Of a stretch of DNA of 5,970 nucleotides, positions 1 through 4,753 are shown piece after piece. The notes under the pieces are model-generated. The model was given only the letters and a program-made list of their open reading frames with translations. It was not told where the DNA came from and made no database searches. The DNA comes from Polyangium sp. (in: bacteria) (GTDB taxonomy: Bacteria; Myxococcota_A; Polyangia; Palsa-1104). Each line of letters opens with the position of its first letter. Position 1 is the first letter of the stretch. The stretch covers positions 1-5,970 of the forward strand of contig JANWLJ010000317.1 in NCBI GenBank assembly GCA_025450955.1. The letters run 5' to 3'. The position numbers were made by a program, and so were the translations under genes.

Positions 1-3
1 CGG

Positions 4-696
4 GTGCGCGCCCTGCGTCAGCTCCTGGCCATCGGGCTTTTTTTCGCGGCGGGGTCGGCACGCGCCGATCCGGCGGCGTGCGTGGCGCGCTACTTCGGCG
101 TCGATCCGGCGCACTTCGCCGCGCCCGCTCCGTCGGGCTCGCGACAAAATGCGCGCAGCTTCGCCGAGCGGCTCGAGCACCCGACGCTCGCCGATATGTT
201 TTCGATTCGCTATCGGACCGGCCCGATCGCGCCGGTCACCGAGGTCGACCACGATCCCGGGCGCATCCGGCTCACCCCGCTGTTCGCCGCCGCCTATCCC
301 GCGGGCAAGCTGGTGAGCGCGCGCTTCTTCGGCCACCGGGTGCGGGTGCAACCAAAGGTGGCCGCCGCGCTCGCTCGCGTCGAAAAGCGGCTCTCGTCGG
401 TGGCGGCGGCGCGGCCGTTCGTGGCGAAGCTCGGCGGCGCCTACAACGATCGCGCGATCGCCGGCACCGATCGCAAGAGCGCGCACGCCTGGGGCATCGC
501 GATCGATCTCGATCCCGATCTCTCCTACTACTGGCGCTGGGAGCGGCACGGCTGGAAGAACCGCCTGCCCCAATCCGTAGTCGACGCCTTCGAGGCCGAA
601 GGCTTCATCTGGGGCGGACGCTGGTACCACTTCGACACCATGCACTTCGAGTATCGCCCCGAGCTCCTCGACGCGAGCTGCTATCCCGCGACCTGA
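4..696 (+). CDS. Exported M15-family zinc D,D-/L,D-peptidase (peptidoglycan peptidase)
   Basis: The product is probably a secreted zinc peptidase that cleaves peptidoglycan peptide stems. Residues 1-21 form a signal peptide: a basic start, the hydrophobic run LLAIGLFFAAG, and an ARA cleavage site before DP. The M15 catalytic core lies at residues 145-220. The motif SAHAWGIAID supplies His161 and Asp168 as zinc ligands, and FDTMHFE supplies Asp211 (probable general base, in the D-x-x-H spacing known from M15C enzymes) and His214 (third ligand). All expected catalytic residues are present. At 230 aa the size fits the family. The GTG start sits only three bases from the window edge, so an upstream start cannot be excluded, but the signal peptide fits this one well. 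A second exported hydrolase-like gene follows about 43 bases downstream in the same direction, probably in the same transcript. Whether the true substrate is D-Ala-D-Ala or an L-Ala-D-Glu/L,D bond cannot be read from the sequence. Confidence 0.86.
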   Translation: MRALRQLLAIGLFFAAGSARADPAACVARYFGVDPAHFAAPAPSGSRQNARSFAERLEHPTLADMFSIRYRTGPIAPVTEVDHDPGRIRLTPLFAAAYPAGKLVSARFFGHRVRVQPKVAAALARVEKRLSSVAAARPFVAKLGGAYNDRAIAGTDRKSAHAWGIAIDLDPDLSYYWRWERHGWKNRLPQSVVDAFEAEGFIWGGRWYHFDTMHFEYRPELLDASCYPAT

Positions 697-739
697 TCTG
701 GCGGCAGATCTTTTGCGCCGCCGGCGCGTTCGATGGGTC

Positions 740-1879
740 ATGCGCCTGTTCCTGGCGGTGGTGTGTCTGGCGCTCGTTGGCATCGCGACCGTCGCCCGCG
801 GTGCGCCCGACTGCCGGCTGCGCGGAAGGCCCTGGCTCGAGGCGAAAGTGGCCGGCGCGACCACGCCGCTCGAGCGCGCGGTCGATGCGCGGCTCGGCGA
901 AACCATCGAGGTGTTTGTGGTCGCGCCCGGGTTTCTCGACGGGCGCGCGGTCCAGTTCAGCGAAGCGCCGGGACGCCGGCACGTGTCCTGGCGGGCGGCG
1001 GGCTGCGGGCCGATGACGGTGGCGTGGCGGCGCATCGAGCCGCGCATGCTGCACACCACCACGCGCGGACCCGATCCGAAGACCAAGCTCTACGCCAACG
1101 CGGTGCTGTTTGGTCCGCATCACGGCAAATGGATCGGCTTCGATCGGATCGAATATTTCGAGACGCCGATTCCGGACCAGCGCGAGCCGCGATTGCAAGT
1201 GCGTGATGCGCGCCCGAGCGCCGCGACCGGTCTTCGCCGTCCACCGCCGCGCGATCGGCTCGGCACCCTGCGGCTCGCAGCGACGGTGAGCGCCGGCGGC
1301 GTGACCCTCTCCACGCCCGGGCTCGAGGCCGCGCCGGACGGACAGATCGGGCCGAGCGTTTTGCGCTACAGCTTCCGCTCCGGCGACGATTTCCTCGGCT
1401 GGCTCAGCTCGTTCTACAACGTGCCCTACCTGTTCGGCTCGGCCGGACGCGGCGCGCGCAGCCAGGCCGAGCGCTACGTCGGCGCCGACTGCGCCGACAT
1501 CCTGGTGGCGGCCTTGCGCCGCTCGGGCCTGCATCATCTCGAATATTCGAGCGTGGGCGAATTGGTCGACGCGCTTCCTCAGGTCGCCGGCCCGTCGGTG
1601 ATGAATGGCGCGCCGGCCGAGCCTGCGATCGCGATCGGCGGGAGTCGGGGCGCGCGGCCGGGCGATCTGATCGCGCTCGACTATATCGGCGTCGACGAGC
1701 TGCCGGGCGCCTGGGATCACATCGTCGCGCTGGTCGAAGATCGCGGCCCGGACGGCAAGCCCGACGGGCAGCTCGGCCCCGACGATCTGGTCGCCGACTC
1801 GGGCAGCTCCGATGGGCTCACCTTAGCGCCGCTCGGCGATCAAGGGCAGGTGCGCCTCGAGGTGCTGCGCCCGCAGTGA
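740..1879 (+). CDS. Exported protein with C-terminal NlpC/P60-like cysteine peptidase domain
   Basis: I do not recognise a named gene. With the ATG start the protein has 379 aa. Residues 1-22 are a signal peptide (MRLFLAVVCLALVG, cleavage near ARG-AP). The mature N-terminal half, to about residue 205, is beta-rich and unrecognised, with cysteines at 25 and 89 that could pair. The C-terminal part, from about residue 215, resembles NlpC/P60 peptidases. It has NVPYLFGSAG, then ADCADILVAALRRSG with the candidate nucleophile Cys251, then GDLIALDY and WDHIVALVED with candidate His327. The usual third polar residue is not obvious: the equivalent stretch reads LVADSGSSDG. An Asp-rich loop, residues 338-349, lies just before it. 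An in-frame TTG at 713 would add nine residues (MRRRRVRWV), but neither start has a convincing ribosome binding site. ATG is preferred because it gives a normal signal peptide. The role is inferred as cell-wall cleavage or binding, consistent with the upstream M15 peptidase gene; the domain call is moderate. Confidence 0.72.
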   Translation: MRLFLAVVCLALVGIATVARGAPDCRLRGRPWLEAKVAGATTPLERAVDARLGETIEVFVVAPGFLDGRAVQFSEAPGRRHVSWRAAGCGPMTVAWRRIEPRMLHTTTRGPDPKTKLYANAVLFGPHHGKWIGFDRIEYFETPIPDQREPRLQVRDARPSAATGLRRPPPRDRLGTLRLAATVSAGGVTLSTPGLEAAPDGQIGPSVLRYSFRSGDDFLGWLSSFYNVPYLFGSAGRGARSQAERYVGADCADILVAALRRSGLHHLEYSSVGELVDALPQVAGPSVMNGAPAEPAIAIGGSRGARPGDLIALDYIGVDELPGAWDHIVALVEDRGPDGKPDGQLGPDDLVADSGSSDGLTLAPLGDQGQVRLEVLRPQ

Positions 1880-1886
1880 AGCTGGC

Positions 1887-2465
1887 TCACCTTCCGGGCA
1901 AGAGCTCGAGCAGGTGCGCCGGTACGCGCTCGCCGAGATAGCCATCGACCGAGGCGCCGCGCGCGATCACCACCAGCCGCGCATCGCCGGTCTCGTAGAT
2001 CGAGATGGTGGCGCGCTCGCCCGCAAACCGCTCGTCGGCGCGCGCCGAGAACGCGCCCGAGCGCACCAACTGCCCGACGGTGCGCGTCTTCAGTCGAAAG
2101 ATCTCGCCGGCGTGAGCGAGCGTTTCGGGCGCGCCCTCGACCGCCACCAGGGTCCGCGCGAGCAGCGACGGATCGAGCTCGCCCGACGCGACATGGAGAA
2201 ACCGCTCGGCGTTGCCGTCGGAGAGTCGATAGAGCCGCTGCCCGCCCGGCTCGGCGAATCCGATCGCGCCCTCGACCAGCCAATCGGTGCCGAGGTGCTG
2301 CACGATGTCGCCCGGCTCGAGCGTGGCGCAGGTCCGCTCGGCCGCTTCGAGCGCGAGCGGCGCGCCGCGGGGTCCCTCGGGCAGCTCGCCCGGACGCGAC
2401 TTGGACCACAGCGCGTAGGAGGCGAGCCCGATGCTCGCCATCAGACCAAGGAGGATCAGCTCCAC
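1887..2465 (-). CDS. Single-pass membrane protein with DUF4178-like domain
   Basis: The 192-aa product starts with one membrane segment (residues 2-20, ELILLGLMASIGLASYALW) followed by a basic SKSR, so the rest is predicted to be cytoplasmic. After a short Pro/Gly linker, residues 49-100 (LEPGDIVQHLGTDWLVEGAIGF, then RLYRLSDG and RFLHVASGE) resemble DUF4178 repeats, which have a G-D-x-V, W-x-V-E-G and Y-x-L-x-D-G pattern. The remainder looks like a second half of the same beta-rich fold, with EIFRLKTRT and ISIYETGDARLVVIARG. The function of DUF4178 proteins is not known to me with certainty, so none is assigned. The frame stays open upstream to a TTG at 2594, but that extension would run through the neighbouring promoter and encodes a basic, non-hydrophobic stretch. 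The GTG chosen sits directly before the membrane segment and just after a TATAAT box, so translation may be leaderless. The gene converges on the NlpC-like gene with a 7-base gap and no visible terminator. Confidence 0.75.
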   Translation of the reverse strand: MELILLGLMASIGLASYALWSKSRPGELPEGPRGAPLALEAAERTCATLEPGDIVQHLGTDWLVEGAIGFAEPGGQRLYRLSDGNAERFLHVASGELDPSLLARTLVAVEGAPETLAHAGEIFRLKTRTVGQLVRSGAFSARADERFAGERATISIYETGDARLVVIARGASVDGYLGERVPAHLLELLPGR

Positions 2466-2471
2466 CCCATC

Positions 2472-2477
2472 ATTATA
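2472..2477 (-). promoter_or_regulatory. TATAAT -10 box for the DUF4178-like gene
   Basis: Read on the minus strand, this is a perfect TATAAT in otherwise very GC-rich DNA. It ends only six bases before the likely GTG start, so a transcript would begin at or next to the start codon. No good -35 element is visible 16-18 bases upstream, where the sequence is around CCAATGG. A sigma70-type promoter with a weak -35 element is plausible. The box could also be chance, since it overlaps the short A/T-rich stretch of the divergent region. Confidence 0.45.
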
Positions 2478-2514
2478 AAACCGCCCGGCCGCGCGCCATT
2501 GGTCGGATCTCTCT

Positions 2515-2533
2515 GCTAACGCATTGCGTAAGC
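2515..2533. promoter_or_regulatory. 19-bp imperfect palindrome, possible regulator binding site
   Basis: The sequence GCTAACGCA-T-TGCGTAAGC has 9-bp arms that pair at eight of nine positions around a single central base. It lies 22 bases upstream of the -35 box of the bkd operon and about 40 bases upstream of the TATAAT box of the divergent gene, a usual place for an activator or shared operator. A partial direct repeat follows (GCATTGCG, then GCATTTCG). I cannot assign it to a regulator family; it does not match the PdhR consensus. The symmetry is seen directly; the regulatory role is inferred. Confidence 0.45.
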
Positions 2534-2555
2534 ATTTCGCGCATCTCTTAGATCG

Positions 2556-2583
2556 TTGACTTCGCCGGCGGACGCGGTTAAAT
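2556..2583 (+). promoter_or_regulatory. Sigma70-type promoter of the bkd operon
   Basis: The -35 box TTGACT (2556-2561) and -10 box TTAAAT (2578-2583) are separated by 16 bases. Transcription would start near 2590, giving a leader of about 29 bases with the ribosome binding site inside it. The spacing and the agreement with consensus stand out in this GC-rich background. A weaker alternative pair is TTGCGT (2524-2529) with TTAGAT (2548-2553), 18 bases apart, which overlaps the palindrome. Confidence 0.6.
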
Positions 2584-2607
2584 GCGCCCCGCAACCCTCG
2601 CAGCTTC

Positions 2608-2613
2608 GGAGAG
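2608..2613 (+). promoter_or_regulatory. Ribosome binding site that fixes the E1-alpha start
   Basis: GGAGAG lies five bases before ATG 2619 (the GGAG core is seven bases away). The open frame begins earlier at a TTG (2556), but that TTG is part of the -35 box and has no ribosome binding site. The ATG is therefore taken as the real start. Confidence 0.75.
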
Positions 2614-2618
2614 TGTCC

Positions 2619-3761
2619 ATGCTCGCAAAAGGGCAGCCGGTGTCGGTTTCACCGCCGCGCAATCCCGACGAAGTGTTCTCGATCCTGGATGAGGACGGCA
2701 ACGTCCGAAAGGGCGTGCGCGCGCCCGAGGTGCCGGACGAGGCCTGTCTCAAGCTCTATCGCGGCCTGCTCCAGGTGCGGCTCGTCGACGATCGGTATAT
2801 GAAGCTCCAGCGCCAGGGGCGGCTCGGCTTCTACATGCAGTCGACCGGCGAGGAGGCGACCCACTTCGGCGGGGCTTACGCGCTTCGGGACAGCGACTGG
2901 GTCTTTCCGTCGTATCGCGAGCCGGGCCTGGCGTTTTGGCGCGGCTACTCGCTCACCGACTTCACCAACCAGCTCTTCGGCAACTGCGAAGATCCGGTCA
3001 AGGGCCGGCAGATGCCGGTGCACCACTCGGCGCGCTGGCTCAACTTCGTCTCGATCTCGTCGCCGGTCGGCACCCAGATTCCGCAGGCGGTCGGGATGGC
3101 GATGGCCGCGCGCATCTCGAAGAAGGACGACGTGGCGCTGGTCTACTTCGGCGAGGGCGCGACCTCGACCGGACAGTTTCACGTCGGGATGAACTTCGCC
3201 GGGGTGTTCAAGGCGCCGTGCATCTTCTTCTGCCGCAACAACGGCTGGGCGATCTCGACCTCGCGCGAGAAGCAGACCGCCTCGAAGTCGTTCGCGGTCA
3301 AAGCGCTCGCCTACGGGATGCCGGGCGTGCTCGTCGACGGCAACGATCTGCTCGCGATCATCGCGGTGATGGAAGACGCGGTCAAGCGCGCGCGCGCCGG
3401 CGAAGGGCCGACGCTGGTCGAGGCGCTCACCTATCGGCGCGGCGGCCACTCGTCCTCCGACGATCCGAACGCCTATCGCGATCCCACCGAGGTGGCCGCC
3501 TGGGAGGCGCAGGATCCGATCGAGCGCTGGCGGCGCTATCTGGTGAAGCGAAATCTGTGGAGCCAGGAGCTGCACGATCGTTACGCGCAGGAGATCACCG
3601 ACGAGATGATGGCGGCGCTCAAGCACGCCGAGTCGCTCGGCCCGCCGCCGGTCGAGAGCATGTTCGACGACGTGTTCGCCGAGCTCCCGCCGCACCTCGC
3701 CGAGCAGAAGGCCGAGTGCCTCGCCGGCCCGCGCCCGAAATCCGGTCACGGAGGCCACTAG
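2619..3761 (+). CDS. bkdA1: Branched-chain 2-oxoacid dehydrogenase E1 component, alpha subunit
   Basis: This is the thiamine-diphosphate-binding half of the E1 decarboxylase, which acts on the 2-oxoacids of Val, Leu and Ile and reductively acylates the lipoyl group of E2 in the cytoplasm. The 380-aa protein spans the full E1-alpha domain. It contains RQGRLGFYM (65-73), SYREPG (98-103), KGRQMPVHH (128-136), SISSPVGTQIPQAVG (145-159), and the cofactor/Mg motif GEGATSTG (178-185) ending in NN (207-208). The active-site loop GGHSSSDDPNAYRD has catalytic His277. The H-S-x-S-D-D-x-x-A-Y-R form of this loop and GEG in place of GDG are typical of the branched-chain class; pyruvate dehydrogenases read closer to GHSMSDP. 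Serines 278-280 align with the loop phosphorylated in mitochondrial enzymes, though no kinase is seen here. The stop is two bases before the E1-beta start. The class is assigned from remembered family sequences; branched-chain specificity itself is inferred. Confidence 0.92.
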   Translation: MLAKGQPVSVSPPRNPDEVFSILDEDGNVRKGVRAPEVPDEACLKLYRGLLQVRLVDDRYMKLQRQGRLGFYMQSTGEEATHFGGAYALRDSDWVFPSYREPGLAFWRGYSLTDFTNQLFGNCEDPVKGRQMPVHHSARWLNFVSISSPVGTQIPQAVGMAMAARISKKDDVALVYFGEGATSTGQFHVGMNFAGVFKAPCIFFCRNNGWAISTSREKQTASKSFAVKALAYGMPGVLVDGNDLLAIIAVMEDAVKRARAGEGPTLVEALTYRRGGHSSSDDPNAYRDPTEVAAWEAQDPIERWRRYLVKRNLWSQELHDRYAQEITDEMMAALKHAESLGPPPVESMFDDVFAELPPHLAEQKAECLAGPRPKSGHGGH

Positions 3762-3763
3762 GA

Positions 3764-4738
3764 ATGCCCGTCTACAACATCATCCAAGCGGTCAACGACG
3801 CGCTCCGTCTCGAGATGAAGCGCGACCCGCGCGTGGTCGTGCTCGGCGAGGACGTCGGCAAGTTCGGCGGCGTGTTCCGCGCCACCAGCGGGCTGTACGA
3901 CGAGTTCGGGCCCGATCGCGTGATGGACACGCCGCTGGCCGAGTCGGGGATCATCGGCACCGCGATCGGGATGGCGCTCTATGGCCTGAAGCCCGTGCCG
4001 GAGATCCAGTTCGCCGACTTCATCTATCCCGCCTACGATCAGATCGTCAACGAGCTGGCCAAGTTTCGCTATCGCTCGGGCGGGCAGTACCCGACGCCGG
4101 TGGTGATTCGCACGCCCTACGGCGGCGGCATCCGCGGCGGGCACTATCACTCGCAGTCGCCCGAGGCCTACTTCGTTCACACCCCGGGGCTGAAGGTGGT
4201 GATCCCGTCGAACCCGTACGACGCCAAGGGCCTCTTGCTCTCGGCGATTCGCGGCGAAGATCCGGTGATCTTCATGGAGCCGAAGCGGGTCTATCGCGCC
4301 GCCAAGGGCGAGGTGCCCGAGGACGACTACACGATTCCGATCGGGCAGGCCAAGATCGTCCGCGAAGGATCGCAGGTGACGCTCCTGTGCTACGGCGCGA
4401 TGGTGCACACCTGCATGGAGGCGGCCGAGAAGGCCGCGGCCGAGGGGTTCGATCCCGAGATCATCGATCTGCGCACGCTGTTGCCGCTCGACACCGAGAC
4501 GGTCCTTCAGTCGGTGCGCAAGACCGGGCGGGTGGTGATCGCGCACGAGGCGCCGCGCACCTGCGGCTACGGCGCCGAGCTGGCGGCGATGATCGCCGAG
4601 CGCGCGCTGCTCTCGCTCGAGGCCCCGATCGCGCGGGTGACCGGGTTCGACACGCCGTTTCCGTACACGCTCGAGAACGAATATCTGCCGTCGCCGGATC
4701 GCGTCGCGCAGGCGATCAAGCAGACCGCCACCTACTAA
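3764..4738 (+). CDS. bkdA2: Branched-chain 2-oxoacid dehydrogenase E1 component, beta subunit
   Basis: This subunit pairs with E1-alpha to form the alpha2beta2 decarboxylase; the active sites lie at the alpha/beta interface. The 324-aa protein covers the pyrimidine-binding domain (about 1-180) and the C-terminal transketolase-like domain (about 195-320). Seen directly are LGEDVGKFGGVFRAT (27-41) and DTPLAESGIIGTAIGMA, with Glu60 as the expected activator of the thiamine ring. GGHYHSQSPEAYF (125-137) contains the conserved His129, and IIDLRTLLPLD (233-243), HEAP and GFDTPFPY follow. GGAGG... is absent, but GGAGG-type binding is supplied by GGAGG's close relative GGAGG at 3750-3754 (read as G-GAGG), nine bases before the ATG and inside the end of E1-alpha. 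With only two bases between stop and start, translation is probably coupled, which suits a 1:1 subunit ratio. A much longer open frame runs in from upstream through E1-alpha, but its upstream part is an Arg-rich shadow translation. Confidence 0.93.
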   Translation: MPVYNIIQAVNDALRLEMKRDPRVVVLGEDVGKFGGVFRATSGLYDEFGPDRVMDTPLAESGIIGTAIGMALYGLKPVPEIQFADFIYPAYDQIVNELAKFRYRSGGQYPTPVVIRTPYGGGIRGGHYHSQSPEAYFVHTPGLKVVIPSNPYDAKGLLLSAIRGEDPVIFMEPKRVYRAAKGEVPEDDYTIPIGQAKIVREGSQVTLLCYGAMVHTCMEAAEKAAAEGFDPEIIDLRTLLPLDTETVLQSVRKTGRVVIAHEAPRTCGYGAELAAMIAERALLSLEAPIARVTGFDTPFPYTLENEYLPSPDRVAQAIKQTATY

Positions 4739-4753
4739 CCTTCGGAGTTTCGC

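Noticed and set aside
700..722. GGCGGC / GCCGCC hairpin between the M15 and NlpC-like genes, considered as a terminator
   Set aside because: The stem is only six base pairs with an 11-base loop and no following T-run (the four Ts are in the loop). In DNA this GC-rich such a pairing is likely by chance. If real, it would cover the TTG at 713, which slightly favours the ATG at 740.
605..1720. A 371-aa minus-strand open frame opposite the NlpC-like gene
   Set aside because: It is Arg-rich with no recognisable motif, and the opposite strand has a signal peptide plus peptidase-type motifs.
2497..2509. ATTGGTCGG considered as a PdhR-type operator
   Set aside because: Only a half-site resembles the PdhR box; the matching second half (ACCAAT in the right spacing) is missing.
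1914..2519. A 201-aa plus-strand open frame opposite the DUF4178-like gene
   Set aside because: It is Arg/Ala-rich without membrane segment or domain motif, while the minus strand has a clean membrane segment and G-D-x-V / W-x-V-E-G pattern.
2556..2618. TTG at 2556 as the E1-alpha start
   Set aside because: It coincides with the -35 box, lacks a ribosome binding site, and the extra 21 residues have no likeness to E1-alpha proteins.
2649..3758. A 369-aa minus-strand open frame opposite E1-alpha
   Set aside because: Its composition is that of an antisense shadow; the plus-strand frame holds every expected E1-alpha motif.
2936..3763. N-terminal extension of the E1-beta open frame through the E1-alpha gene
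   Set aside because: The extra residues are Arg/Ala-rich out-of-frame translation of E1-alpha. The ribosome binding site and family alignment put the E1-beta start at 3764.
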